Assembly (NCBI GenBank): GCA_047600785.1
Contig: JASGKH010000002.1
Location: 434,001-498,000, forward strand
Origin: Breznakibacter sp047600785
GTDB taxonomy: Bacteria > Bacteroidota > Bacteroidia > Bacteroidales > Marinilabiliaceae
Direction: 5' to 3'
DNA: 64,000 bases
Below, in pieces: positions 18,605-28,363 of this stretch (the first letter of the stretch is position 1; every line of letters starts with the position of its first letter). The notes beneath the pieces are model-generated. The model did not search any database. It had not been told where the DNA came from and saw nothing but the letters and a program-made list of their open reading frames with translations. A program made the position numbers and the translations under genes.

Positions 18605-19591
18605 TTATTTGGGATCTTTTTCGACAAAATTCAGAAAATCGAAAAACATTTCATTCCAGCGGCTGATTTTTGTCCCGTCTTCTTTTATTTCTTCGAAATT
18701 GTGATTGCAATTTAGGTAAACTTTACTTGTCAGGTTGTTTTTTCTATTACGGATGAACTCGACTACAACTAGATCGCTGGCTTCTACCGGTACTTTATCA
18801 TCGTTGCTTCCTATGGTAAGAAAAATGGGGATATTCAATTTCAATAAATTGTTTATAGGCGGCTCGTTGATGGCAGTATTCCATTTGTAGGTATCACCGT
18901 TGAAATAGTCTTGGGTCGAGTTTGGTTTTAGATAAATTTGATTAAATCCATTCATTAATTCATCAATTTTTGCTTGTGCCTGGGCTGCACTTATATTTCC
19001 GGATAGCATGTCCCGTCTTGTAAAGAGGATATCGTTGAATATTTGAGCATTTGCATTGCCTGCAGAAAAACAAATATGGGTAATGTGTTTGTTTCGTGTT
19101 GCCAGTTTTACAACCACGTCACTTCCTTCAGAATGTCCAAGTACGGCAATTATTTTTGCATCCGGATAAATCCTTCTTTTTATGTAATTGATCACTTTAT
19201 TGGCGACTTCGGCCCTGTCCAATACATTGTTTCTGTGTATAAACGTTTGGGATGGAGTATAGCCATCCAAAGTCTTGGTGTAGTATGGAAGCCCAACTTT
19301 TTGGATGTATACAAAAGCATAATCTTTTGGGAAATCAGCCATTAATTTTCTGGGGTAATTATTGTAGCAGCAAGGTTCTGCATTGTCGCCATTTACAAGG
19401 GGTAAATCTCCGCTTCCTTGTATGTAAAGGAAAACTTTTTCTTTTTTTAGATTGTCGGCTGTATGGATATAAAAACGTATCGTATCCCCTTTGTCGGAAA
19501 TAAAATATTCTTTTAGTTTTTGTTTTTCAGGTGTTTGTGCCGATATGCATATTGGAAATAAAATAAATGGCAATATTTTTAATAGTCTCAT
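18605..19591 (-). CDS. Secreted alpha/beta hydrolase
   Basis: A 328-residue serine hydrolase-fold protein with a signal peptide (MRLLKILPFILFPICISAQ), so probably periplasmic. The nucleophile elbow is GHSEGSD (Ser about 155). The acid is probably in TIGSNDDKVP and the histidine in LNCNHNFEEI. The N-terminal oxyanion region is LYIQGSGDLP. The substrate, an ester or peptide, cannot be told. It is more AT-rich than the core genes around it and stands alone. Confidence 0.8.
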   Translation of the reverse strand: MRLLKILPFILFPICISAQTPEKQKLKEYFISDKGDTIRFYIHTADNLKKEKVFLYIQGSGDLPLVNGDNAEPCCYNNYPRKLMADFPKDYAFVYIQKVGLPYYTKTLDGYTPSQTFIHRNNVLDRAEVANKVINYIKRRIYPDAKIIAVLGHSEGSDVVVKLATRNKHITHICFSAGNANAQIFNDILFTRRDMLSGNISAAQAQAKIDELMNGFNQIYLKPNSTQDYFNGDTYKWNTAINEPPINNLLKLNIPIFLTIGSNDDKVPVEASDLVVVEFIRNRKNNLTSKVYLNCNHNFEEIKEDGTKISRWNEMFFDFLNFVEKDPK

Positions 19592-20093
19592 AAGTGATTC
19601 TTTCTTTGCTAAGAGAGTGTTTTTTGTGAATTTGAAATATGTAGTTTAATAGCTCCTTTTTTATCGGTTCCGGGATTTACTAAGTTCAGGACCATTTAGG
19701 TTCAAGATTTCAGTATCCGGACTTGTTCCAAAATCATATCTGGTTTCGTTTTTAATATTGCCATCAACTTTGCATGTATTCCACAATTTTACCACTTTTT
19801 GCTATTATTAATCCAGCATATACAAAAAAAGATTGAATCGGGAGAAAACCAGGAAACGGGGTTTTGCAACGCATTAATCGTTGTCGGGGAATCATTCACG
19901 TGGGATAAATGGCACATAATCCAAGGGAGGACATGTAACCCAGAGCGCTTGGTGGATTGGAACAAATTTTGTGGAGATTTTGGGTAAAGGTAATTATGTG
20001 CCGGACGATGGATTGAAGTCTGGGAAAATACGTTACATTTCGTTTGTTTTTGCATGAATTGATCGAGGTTTAACTAAAATTTCATTTATAGGC
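19592..20093. other. Gene-free stretch between divergent genes
   Basis: About 500 bases that should carry the promoters of the hydrolase (minus) and the TlpA-like gene (plus). A 62-codon open frame at 19799-19987 has no recognisable family and looks accidental. Confidence 0.45.
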
Positions 20094-21226
20094 ATGAAAA
20101 AGGTTGTTTCCATACTAGGCTTGTTGTTGCCAATGACGTTGTTGGCACAGGAAGGCGAGTTTTTTATTTCCGGGAAAGTGGGGGCGTTTAATGCCCCTGC
20201 CAAAGTTTATTTGCTGTCGCAACGAGGGCAGGCTATTGACTCAGCTGTCATGAAAAACGGGGCTTTTGAGCTAAAAGGAAAGGTCGATAACTCCCGTCAG
20301 TCAATTTTGTTATTGGATCGTCAGGGAATTGGGGCCCGGTCGGCATTGAGGTCGCCGGGGGCGGATTATTGCGAATTTTATCTGGAGCAAGGAAAGATAT
20401 CGGTTGCCGGCAAAGATTCCATGGTTAGTGCCGTGGTGACAGGATCTGCGCTCAATGCTGATTTTCAGGCGTACAGAAAGTCTGCCGCTTCGGCACTTGC
20501 AGCCGAGAAGGCCGTTTATGCCGAATATCAGCAAGCTTCCAAGGAAAAAAAAGAATCACCGGAATTCAGGGAAGAGATAGACCGAAAATACGATGCTGCG
20601 TCGAATGACGTCAATAAGGCCCAAGCTGTTTTCATACAGGCACATCCCAACAGCAAAGTATCTTTGGATTTATTGAAAAGCATGAGTGGAATCGAGATGG
20701 ATCTATCGGTTGTGGAACCTTTGTTTAACGGGTTGTCGGAAGCCGTTCGCAACTCGGCCGACGGACAGGCTTTTGCGTCCGAGATGGAGAAGGGCAAAAA
20801 ATTGGGTATCGGGGCTGTGGCGCCTGATTTTCCCAACCTGATACCACCGGACAGGCGGTAAAGTTGTCTGATTTTAGAGGGAAATACGTGTTGGTGGATT
20901 TTTGGGCGTCATGGTGCGGTCCGTGCCGGTCCGAGAATCCCAATGTGGTAAAAGTCTACAACCAGTACAAAGAAAGGAATTTTACGGTGTTGGGCATATC
21001 GCTTGATGCCGAGAAGAGCAAAGACGCATGGTTGAAGGCAATCGGGGATGACCATTTGACTTGGAGCCACGTGTCGGATTTGAAAGGATGGTCGAACGAG
21101 GCGGCACAGTTGTATATGGTACGGGCCATTCCCCAAAATTTCCTGATCGGTCCGGACGGGAAAATAGTGGCCAAAAACTTGCGCGGAGAGGAATTGGGCA
21201 AACGATTGGATGAGATTCTGAAGTAA
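20094..21226 (+). pseudogene. TlpA-like thiol:disulfide oxidoreductase with DUF4369 domain, frameshifted
   Basis: A periplasmic thioredoxin-fold protein read in two frames. The first (20094-20861) has a signal peptide, a DUF4369-type beta domain (FFISGKVGAFNAPAKVYLL) and a helical linker, and reaches APDF. The second (from about 20833) gives QPDTTGQAVKLSDF, then VDFWASWCGPCRSENP with the active-site CGPC. One base missing near 20827-20834 (in a TTTTCCC context) joins them into about 378 residues. It would reduce or oxidise periplasmic protein thiols. The break may be a sequencing error. Confidence 0.85.
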
Positions 21227-21363
21227 AATAGGAATATTGATTTGCCGCTTGTGATTGGCAACATGCCAAGATAAACCGCCCGAACAGTATTTGATGCATG
21301 TCGAGAAGATGCAGGGAGCATTAGATTGCTTTTTGCATCTTTTCTGTTTTTCGTCCTTGCGAC

Positions 21364-22212
21364 TTACCTAACGGGAACAATGCTCAGGTAGGTGGAAAGG
21401 GTGGATTTGGCATTGCCCAAAATGGTCCCCGATACGGTCATCGTGTGTTCGCTGTATGCGCTATGTGCAAGGGCAAAATGATCGGCTCCGGTCAACAGTC
21501 CGTAACTGGGGTCAACGCCTATCCAACCTGCGCCGGGCAGAAAGACTTCGACCCAGGCGTGCAGTTCGAACGGCGACGACAGATCGGGCAGATAGTAGTA
21601 GCCGCTTACAAAGCGTGAGGCAATGCCCAGTTTTCTGAACATCTGGATTTGCATCCATGCCAAATCGCGGCAGGCACCTTGTTTCGAATTGAAGGTGGTG
21701 TTCGCATTGTGCGGAGGCCCTTCCAGTCGCACGGTTTTCTTAAAATCGGCATGGATACTTTGGGTGAGTAGCGACACAAACGGTACTGTCTCATACCCGG
21801 CATCGGCCAGTATTTGTTCCGCATACCTGATAAGGTTTTCATCCAGTGCGCCATATGTCAGTGCCGGAGCAAGCAGGTCCCGGTCGCTTGGGTAATATTC
21901 AAACGGCAGATTCACGTATCTGGCCGGATTGATGATGAAATGGTACGGGTTTGTTTCTGACGTCTCAATGTCGATACGGCATTTGATAGTCAGTTTATTG
22001 TGTAGTCCGTTGAACCAGCAGTTATGCACAATGTTGCCTTCAGGATCGGTGTACGGCACCAATCCTGCGGGAACGGGGTCCATGTCCAGTACGAACGATT
22101 TGGTTCTTAAGAACGGTTTGACGCCAGGGTGGAAACGTAACGTGTGCGGTTCTATGAACACTACGTCGGAAAAGCGGTACGATGTTTCGTGTACGATACG
22201 GAGTTGCATCAA
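21364..22212 (-). CDS. Transglutaminase-like protein of the Anbu operon
   Basis: A 282-residue cytoplasmic papain-like protein with the N-terminal beta-region of bacterial transglutaminase-like proteins (IVHETSYRFSDVVFIEPHTL). The catalytic triad is Cys in KQGACRDLAWMQ, His in ELHAWVEVFLPG and Asp in GWIGVDPSYG. It is the last gene of a four-gene operon and overlaps the Anbu gene by ATGA. In the Anbu cluster it is thought to act as a peptidase or amide-bond enzyme on the product of the ATP-grasp partner. Confidence 0.92.
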   Translation of the reverse strand: MMQLRIVHETSYRFSDVVFIEPHTLRFHPGVKPFLRTKSFVLDMDPVPAGLVPYTDPEGNIVHNCWFNGLHNKLTIKCRIDIETSETNPYHFIINPARYVNLPFEYYPSDRDLLAPALTYGALDENLIRYAEQILADAGYETVPFVSLLTQSIHADFKKTVRLEGPPHNANTTFNSKQGACRDLAWMQIQMFRKLGIASRFVSGYYYLPDLSSPFELHAWVEVFLPGAGWIGVDPSYGLLTGADHFALAHSAYSEHTMTVSGTILGNAKSTLSTYLSIVPVR

Positions 22213-22985
22213 TTTGTTTCGTCGATGTTCAGTTCTTCACTAAAAGCCTTTACGGGTTCCTGCGGCGTGTCCGTAAAAATCTTTTCCATCCAGTCATCGG
22301 GCAGGCTGTTGACGGCTTTTCGCAGATGGTTGCTCCATAGCTTCGATATGTTTTGCAGTTCGTCTTTTTTGTAACGTCTTTCAATGGCGTTGAAAGATCC
22401 TTTGGCGTAATAGACGACATCGATGGGGTAATCCACATCGTTGGCGCTTACCCGTGTGGCATTGAACGAAAGGAACGCGGCGTTGAGCGCATAGCGCATG
22501 CTGGCGTCGTATTTCATCACCCTGTCCAAAATGGGTTTTCCGTAACCGTTGTTGCCAATGATCACGAACGGGGAGCCTTCCGACACTTCCACCCAGTTGC
22601 CCTCGGGGTAAAGCAGATAGATCTTATGTTCTTCGTCATCCTGAAGCTGGCCGCCTATAATGGAAAACAGGTTGAAACTGAGACCGGCTTCCTTAAGCGA
22701 TGTTTTGTCTTCGGCGGCGGCTCGCCTTATCTGGCCCGCAAAGGCGTTGACCACCTTATAGAGCTTGTTTAACGACGGTTCGTTTTCTTCCAGATATTCC
22801 TTGAAGTAAGTAATGGCCTTGTCACGTATGGAACGCAGGCCGGAGGTCATGATAAAAAAAGAATGTTTGTCTTTGTTGACGGTGAATACTTTCTTGGCCT
22901 GGGCCGTTTCGTGGCCGGAGGTAATCCGGGTATCGGCAATCCCGACTATGCCATCTTTCACTTTTATTCCTAAACAAAACGTCAT
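22209..22985 (-). CDS. Anbu (bacterial proteasome homologue)
   Basis: A 258-residue N-terminal-nucleophile hydrolase, the ancestral beta-type proteasome homologue Anbu. The protein starts MTFCLGIKVKDGIVGIADTR. Thr2 would be the nucleophile after removal of Met, and Asp18 and Lys32 (AQAKKVF) are in family positions. The C-terminus is longer than in HslV, as usual for Anbu. It overlaps neighbours by ATGA on both sides, indicating tight coupling. Known structures form open helical rings without an attached AAA+ ATPase. The substrate is not established. Confidence 0.92.
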   Translation of the reverse strand: MTFCLGIKVKDGIVGIADTRITSGHETAQAKKVFTVNKDKHSFFIMTSGLRSIRDKAITYFKEYLEENEPSLNKLYKVVNAFAGQIRRAAAEDKTSLKEAGLSFNLFSIIGGQLQDDEEHKIYLLYPEGNWVEVSEGSPFVIIGNNGYGKPILDRVMKYDASMRYALNAAFLSFNATRVSANDVDYPIDVVYYAKGSFNAIERRYKKDELQNISKLWSNHLRKAVNSLPDDWMEKIFTDTPQEPVKAFSEELNIDETN

Positions 22986-23971
22986 TGGGGCACAATTTGG
23001 AGGTTTCTTTTGCCGGTCAAGTTAACGCTTTCGGTTGAAAAAAACGAGTTGTAGACCGATGTCGATGTGTTGTTCAGATCGCGCTGGAAATCATCGAGGT
23101 ACTCATGCAGTCCGGTCTTGAATATGTCCTGGATATCGGCATATTCCACTCTCGACTTGAGCATGCCCAGTTGTTTTTCCGCCAGGTTTGAGTAGCCGTC
23201 GCCGCTACCGGTGATGGTTTTCAGTGATTGCTCGGCCTCCATCAGGCAGTGCAATATGGAACGGGGAAATATTTTATCGAGGATCAGGAACTGTGAGATT
23301 CCGATGGGCGTTACTTTGCCGTTTTGCTGACGGTACATGTCGTATGCGCTGACCGATTTGAGCAGTGCCACCCACTGTAACAGGTCAAGGGGCGTTCCCA
23401 CGGCTTCAGGGGTAGGGAGCAGTACATGGTATTTGACGTCCAGTACCCTCGATGTTTTGTCGGCCCGTTCAATCAGTTTGCCTATTCTCCCGAAATGCCA
23501 ACCCTCGTTGCGCGATATGGTGGCATCAACAATGCCGTAAACCAGCTGGCAACCTATTTTCACTTTGTTGAAAAACGGGCGGGGATCGTTTTGCTGCCAC
23601 ACTTTTTTTTGTGCACCGTTTTTGACGAAATAGTAAAGTGCATTGACTTGTTCCCATACCTCTTTTGTGATCTCGGGCCTGATGGTACGGGCGTTCTCAC
23701 GGGCGGTGACAATGCAGTTGTATATCGAATTGAGGTTGTTGGGGTCGAACCCCAGGAAATAAATGACTTTGCTCTTGTCGGTTTTTTCGTAAAGCGACTG
23801 GTAAAGGTTCCAGTCGCCGGTGGTAATGACCAGGGCTTTCCATTGATCCGACAGTTCGGGGGTCAGTTCCAACGAAAGATTATAATGTACGTCGATAAAA
23901 CGTGCATAGTTTTCGGCCCGCTCAATGTAGCGGTTCATCCAGTAAATGGCATCTGCAACCCTGCTTAACAT
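22982..23971 (-). CDS. Alpha-E domain protein of the Anbu operon
   Basis: A 329-residue all-helical protein of the alpha-E family, starting MLSRVADAIYWMNRYIERAENYARFID, where the WxxRYxERAE motif is diagnostic. Further helices carry LIERADKTSRVLDVKYH. Alpha-E proteins occur with the permuted ATP-grasp and transglutaminase proteins and are proposed to assist peptide synthesis. No catalytic residue is known. It ends by overlapping the Anbu start and begins 11 bases after the ATP-grasp stop. Confidence 0.92.
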   Translation of the reverse strand: MLSRVADAIYWMNRYIERAENYARFIDVHYNLSLELTPELSDQWKALVITTGDWNLYQSLYEKTDKSKVIYFLGFDPNNLNSIYNCIVTARENARTIRPEITKEVWEQVNALYYFVKNGAQKKVWQQNDPRPFFNKVKIGCQLVYGIVDATISRNEGWHFGRIGKLIERADKTSRVLDVKYHVLLPTPEAVGTPLDLLQWVALLKSVSAYDMYRQQNGKVTPIGISQFLILDKIFPRSILHCLMEAEQSLKTITGSGDGYSNLAEKQLGMLKSRVEYADIQDIFKTGLHEYLDDFQRDLNNTSTSVYNSFFSTESVNLTGKRNLQIVPQ

Positions 23972-23982
23972 GGTTTTTGGTA

Positions 23983-25422
23983 TTAAAAGTTATCAACGAC
24001 CCACGTGTCTTTGCTGCCGCCTCCCTGTGACGAATTTACCACCAGCGATCCTTTTTTCAGGGCTACACGGGTCAGTGCGCCCGGAATGATTTTGATGTCC
24101 TTGCCGTACAGGATATAAGGCCTTAGGTCTACGTGGCGTCCCTGTATGCCTTCGTCGGTCAGGGTGGGCACACGTGATAAGTTAATGGTGGGCTGGGCGA
24201 TGTATTTGCGCGGTGTTTGCCTTATGCGTGCAATGAAATCGGCCTGTTCCGCTTTGGTGGACCTTGGGCCGATGAGCATGCCGTATCCTCCCGAGGCATC
24301 GGTTTGTTTGACGACCAGTTTGTCAATGTTCTCGACGACGTATTTCAAGTCGGCCTCTTCGTCGCATATGTAGGTCTGGACGTTGGGGATCATGATTTCT
24401 TCGCCCAGATAGTATTTAACGATGCGCGGGAGGTAGGCGTACACGGCTTTGTCGTCGGCTACGCCGGTGCCGGGAGCGTTGACCAGCACTACGTTGCCTT
24501 TTCGATAGGCGTTGAAAAGGCCTGGCGTGCCCAGCATCGAATCCTGGCGGAACACCAACGGATCGATGAAATCGTCATCAACCCTGCGGTAAATGACATC
24601 AACGCGCTTGAGCCCTTTGGTGGTGATCATATACACTTTATCGTCCTTGACCAGTAAATCGCGTCCTTCGACCAGCTTGGCCCCCATTTGTTGTGCCAGA
24701 TAGGCATGTTCGAAGTAGGCCGAATTGTACATGCCCGGCGTTAGCACTGCGATGTTGGCCGGCGATGCGGGCGAAAGCCCTTCAAGCATGTCACGCAGAT
24801 AGTGTGAATAGTTGTAGACTGGCCTTACTTTTAATTTTTCGAATATTTCGGGGAAGCTACGCTTGAGTATCTCCCGGTTTTCGAGAAGGTAAGAGACGCC
24901 CGACGGGCAACGGAGGTTGTCTTCGAGCACATAGAAACACCCGTCGTCGCCCTTTATGAGGTCGGTGCCGGTAATGTGGCTCCAAACCCCCGAAGGCGGT
25001 TTTAGCCCGATGCATTGTTTCAGGTAGGTACTGCTGGAGAGGACCAGGTCTCTGGGGATGATCTGATCCTTCAGTATTTTTTGGTCGTTGTACAAATCGT
25101 CGATGAACAGGTTAAGGGCTACCACGCGTTGTTTGAGGCCTTGTTCCAGTCTGTCCCAGTCTTTCCCGTCGATAATCCGGGGAATGATGTCGAGATGGAG
25201 GATCCGTTCAATGCCCTGGTTGTCGCTGTACACGTTGAACGTCATACCTAGCGACATCTGGGCTTTTCCGGTCGATTCCTGAAGCAGGTTTAATTTTCGG
25301 GTGCCGATTTTTTGCAGACGGTCGCGCAATAGTTTGTAGTAAGGCCTGACCTGACCTTTTTCGTCAAACATTTCGTCGTAATAGCCAGTGGTCTCATAGC
25401 CATTGAAATTGAAATGGGTCAT
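23983..25422 (-). CDS. Circularly permuted type 2 ATP-grasp protein
   Basis: About 479 residues, the first gene of the Anbu operon. The permuted ATP-grasp fold is shown by YVLEDNLRCPSGVSYLLENR, VKQTDASGGYGMLIGP and HVDLRPYILYG. It is predicted to form a peptide-like (amide) bond with ATP. The start at 25422 (MTHFNFNGYETTGYYDEMF) is favoured; the ATG at 25479 would add 19 residues of low-complexity sequence not seen in relatives. The predicted peptide product is inference from family knowledge and has not been shown. Confidence 0.92.
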   Translation of the reverse strand: MTHFNFNGYETTGYYDEMFDEKGQVRPYYKLLRDRLQKIGTRKLNLLQESTGKAQMSLGMTFNVYSDNQGIERILHLDIIPRIIDGKDWDRLEQGLKQRVVALNLFIDDLYNDQKILKDQIIPRDLVLSSSTYLKQCIGLKPPSGVWSHITGTDLIKGDDGCFYVLEDNLRCPSGVSYLLENREILKRSFPEIFEKLKVRPVYNYSHYLRDMLEGLSPASPANIAVLTPGMYNSAYFEHAYLAQQMGAKLVEGRDLLVKDDKVYMITTKGLKRVDVIYRRVDDDFIDPLVFRQDSMLGTPGLFNAYRKGNVVLVNAPGTGVADDKAVYAYLPRIVKYYLGEEIMIPNVQTYICDEEADLKYVVENIDKLVVKQTDASGGYGMLIGPRSTKAEQADFIARIRQTPRKYIAQPTINLSRVPTLTDEGIQGRHVDLRPYILYGKDIKIIPGALTRVALKKGSLVVNSSQGGGSKDTWVVDNF

Positions 25423-25691
25423 TGTGTTTGAATTTGGGGTTGAACCTGAAAAATCCGTATGAAAAAATCCGTTCTGCAATATACGTAATGATTTTAGGGG
25501 TTTGTATTAAAAAATATGAAATTATTTAATTGATTGTGTTAAAATATAGGGGTATATTTTATATTTAATGTGTTTTGTTTGGATTGTGTATCTGTTTTTA
25601 GTGGGGTTGTGTTGTTATTTACGAATTGTTTATTTGTCCGAAGGATGTTGTTTCGTGGACAAATTCTGATGGTATGGCGATCGAAACGGAT

Positions 25692-25732
25692 AAAAAAAGC
25701 GGGCTTTACCTTTAAAAGAGGTAAAGCCCGCT
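25692..25732 (-). terminator. Strong intrinsic terminator after the nitroreductase
   Basis: A perfect 14-bp stem AGCGGGCTTTACCT with a short A/T loop, followed on the minus strand by seven T. It lies 40 bases past the nitroreductase stop. Confidence 0.9.
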
Positions 25733-25770
25733 GATGTAGGACGGACATGTGGGACCGCTAGGTTGGGCGG

Positions 25771-26295
25771 TTAGAATTTATTGAGGTGTATTTTTTCCTT
25801 CAGCAGTTGTTCGTCGGCGTAAGGTTTTCGTTCTTTTTGCTTATAGCCAATGGCAATGATGCTTGCCGTTTGGTAATGCCCGGGAATATGGAGCAGTTGT
25901 TTGCATGCCTCGTCGGCCGTAATACCTGCGTGGTGCTGGCGCAGGCGGATTTGTACCCAGCATGATCCCAACCCAAGGTCTTCGGCCGTTAATTGGGCCA
26001 ACGTGGCCGCGATGGCAGTGTCTTCGACCCATACATCGCTTTTTTGCGGGTCGGCCACGATGACCAAAGCCAAAGGGGCCCCGGTCAGAAATTCGGCGCC
26101 ATGGGGTTTACATTTGGCCAATTCGGAAATGGTGGCCTTGTCGTCGACCCAGATAAATTCCCACGGCCGGCTGTTTTTCGAGGTGGGTGACCATAGGATG
26201 GCTTTGGTGAGGGCATCGATCTTATCAGGCTCGATGGGCTTGTCTTCAAAAATTCGACAGCTGCGTCGTTGTTGTATCAATGTGAGCATGTTCAT
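25771..26295 (-). CDS. Nitroreductase family protein
   Basis: About 174 residues with the FMN-dependent NADH/NADPH nitroreductase fold. The N-terminal FMN contact is LIQQRRSCRIFEDKPI, then ILWSPTSKNSRPWEFI, and the flavin phosphate site near DLGLGSCWVQIR. It reduces nitro compounds, quinones or flavin in vitro in relatives; the natural substrate is unknown. I chose 26295 (MNMLTLIQQRRS) over the ATG at 26340 because the family begins about ten residues before the RRS motif. It has a strong terminator and appears monocistronic. Confidence 0.9.
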   Translation of the reverse strand: MNMLTLIQQRRSCRIFEDKPIEPDKIDALTKAILWSPTSKNSRPWEFIWVDDKATISELAKCKPHGAEFLTGAPLALVIVADPQKSDVWVEDTAIAATLAQLTAEDLGLGSCWVQIRLRQHHAGITADEACKQLLHIPGHYQTASIIAIGYKQKERKPYADEQLLKEKIHLNKF

Positions 26296-26407
26296 GATTG
26301 CAGATGTTTTTGGGTTTGGCGCAAAAATAGTCACGGACATCTGTCGAGCAAGAAGGGGGGGAAGGATTTGTTTTTCCTACGCACGAAGTTCCGTGCCCTT
26401 TGTCTTT

Positions 26408-27700
26408 TCAAGAATTAAGCAACGGACTAAAATTGACGGTAAAGCAATGCTGTTTTTCTGCAAAATTATATTCCAGTTCCCATTTGTGGAGTTTTGCAAT
26501 TTGCAAAACAATGGACAGTCCCAACCCGTTTCCTTTCTTCTCTTCCGAAGTGCGACTAAACCGTTGGAATACTTTTGTGGTATCTAAAGATGTTTCGTCT
26601 CCGTTGTTTGTGACCGAGAGCTTGTTCCCTTTCACTTCGATCCGTATCGTTCCGTCCGGTTTATTATGGCGGATGGCATTTACGATGAGGTTATTGACCA
26701 GGCTTTCGGTAAGTGTTTTATTGGCCCGTATTTTTAGGTCGTTTGCGATCTCGATGGAAATCGTCAAGCCGTTGTTTTCGGCCATATCCCTGAGGTATGA
26801 GAGCTGGGTGTAAAGTAATTTTATAAAATCGATGTCTTCCATTTGCCGGAATTGGGCATTGTCTATTTTGGCCAGTAGCAGCAGGTTTTTGTTGAGCCTG
26901 GTCATACGTGCGGCTACGGTGTATAAGGATTGGACGGTGGTGGTTTGGGATTCGGTCAGGTCGGGGGATTGGAGGAGCATATCCAGTTGGGAAAGGAAAA
27001 TGGCGAGCGGGGTTTGCAGTTCGTGGGACGCGTTTTCGATGAACTTTTTTTGGTGGTTGTATATTTTTATGTCATTCGACAAAAGGGCTGTCAGGATTTT
27101 GTTCAGGCGTTCGAATTCCAAAATGCCGGTTTTTTTGAACTCGGGGACGATTGCTTGTTCGAGGTTGAAATTTTCGATGATATTCAGTGTGTTGTAAAAG
27201 GGGTGCCAGAGTTTTTTTGACATGTAATAATAGACTGCCGAAAGCGAGACAAGCAAAATGACGAACAACAATCCATATTGTGTGCACAATGTGGCGATCA
27301 GGTCGCCCCGTTCGATCATGGGAACCCTTGATATCAGGATATAGGGTTGGCCTTCGATGGCTATCCGGCGGTACATGATGCGATAGTCGATGTTATGGCC
27401 CTCTGCTTTGTTGAAATATTCTTTTTGCCTGATCATTCCCAGCGGGTATGTTTCATCGAAAGGAAGTATGAGGACATCTTCATTAAAGCCGTTCCAGACC
27501 CCGATATTTTCTTTTGAAAAACCTGGCAGGTGGACTTTGATGAATTCTTCGCTTCTGTATTCGATTAACTCATCCAGGTCCTCGGCATAAAATTTTTCCA
27601 TTACAAGGTACAGTAATGGTGCACAGGCCAGTAATATGGCGGAAGTGAATAGAAAAAACCTTCTGAGGCTTTTGGATGCTAACGTTTTTATTCGAGCCAT
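26408..27700 (-). CDS. Sensor histidine kinase
   Basis: A 430-residue membrane histidine kinase. Two membrane helices (about residues 13-33 and 145-165) bracket a periplasmic loop of about 110 residues. The phosphoacceptor His is in ENASHELQTPLAI, followed by the N box (NNLIVNAIRHN) and the G box (KGNGLGLSIV). The protein overlaps the response regulator gene by 13 bases (27688-27700), which is operon-like. A size and order like PmrB/BasS fits the neighbouring lipid A-type genes, but the signal is unknown. Confidence 0.92.
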   Translation of the reverse strand: MARIKTLASKSLRRFFLFTSAILLACAPLLYLVMEKFYAEDLDELIEYRSEEFIKVHLPGFSKENIGVWNGFNEDVLILPFDETYPLGMIRQKEYFNKAEGHNIDYRIMYRRIAIEGQPYILISRVPMIERGDLIATLCTQYGLLFVILLVSLSAVYYYMSKKLWHPFYNTLNIIENFNLEQAIVPEFKKTGILEFERLNKILTALLSNDIKIYNHQKKFIENASHELQTPLAIFLSQLDMLLQSPDLTESQTTTVQSLYTVAARMTRLNKNLLLLAKIDNAQFRQMEDIDFIKLLYTQLSYLRDMAENNGLTISIEIANDLKIRANKTLTESLVNNLIVNAIRHNKPDGTIRIEVKGNKLSVTNNGDETSLDTTKVFQRFSRTSEEKKGNGLGLSIVLQIAKLHKWELEYNFAEKQHCFTVNFSPLLNS

Positions 27701-28362
27701 TGGTAACCGGTTCCGTAAGTTGTTTTTATGTTGTTTGAAGAATTTGCACTGCTCAATTTCGATTTCAGGTTTTTGATGTGTGCGTAAACAAAGTTATGGT
27801 TGTCAAGCATGTCGGCCATGTCTCCGGAGAGGTGTTCGGCAATTGCGTTTTTTGATACGACCCGGTTTTTGTTGCCGATCAGGAACAGCAGCAATTCATA
27901 TTCGGATTTTGTGAGCACGATTTCTTTTCCTTCGACCTTGACGGACTTTCCGAGCAAATCAATTTCCAGGTTGCCTGATTTCACCGTGTTGTGGTGTGAG
28001 AAATTCCGTCGTCTCATCAGGGCATATATCCTTATGCTGAGTTCGGGAAGCGGGAACGGTTTGGCCAGATAATCATCGGCCCCTGTTTTAAGCCCTTCTA
28101 TGCGATCGTCCAGTGTTCCCCGGGCCGAAATGATAATGATGCCGCTGTCTATGTTCCGCGTCCTTATTTCGTCGAGTATCCTCATCCCGTCGCCGCCGGG
28201 CAGATTGAGATCGAGCAGGATGCAGTCGTAGCTGTAAAGCGAAATTTTTTCAACGGCTTCGCCGTACGTGAAAGCCTGTTCGCAAAGGTAACTGTCCGAA
28301 GCCAGGAACGACACGATGTTGTGCGACAATTCCTTTTCGTCTTCTATGACAAGTATCTTCAT
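27688..28362 (-). CDS. OmpR-family response regulator
   Basis: A 224-residue two-domain regulator. The receiver has the phosphoacceptor Asp51 (DCILLDLNLPGGDG), acid pair near residues 7-9 and Lys in LAKPFPLPEL. The C-terminal winged helix has LTKSEYELLLFLIGNKNRVV and THLSG-like AEHLSGDMADMLD, then VYAHIKNLKSKL. It pairs with the downstream histidine kinase. The EamA-like gene starts just upstream (28364), leaving one base between them, so all three form one unit. Confidence 0.92.
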   Translation of the reverse strand: MKILVIEDEKELSHNIVSFLASDSYLCEQAFTYGEAVEKISLYSYDCILLDLNLPGGDGMRILDEIRTRNIDSGIIIISARGTLDDRIEGLKTGADDYLAKPFPLPELSIRIYALMRRRNFSHHNTVKSGNLEIDLLGKSVKVEGKEIVLTKSEYELLLFLIGNKNRVVSKNAIAEHLSGDMADMLDNHNFVYAHIKNLKSKLSSANSSNNIKTTYGTGYQWLE

Positions 28363-28363
28363 C

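Noticed and set aside
18412..18666. 84-codon plus-strand open frame with hydrophobic stretch
   Set aside because: Overlaps the 3' end of the hydrolase and resembles nothing; likely accidental.
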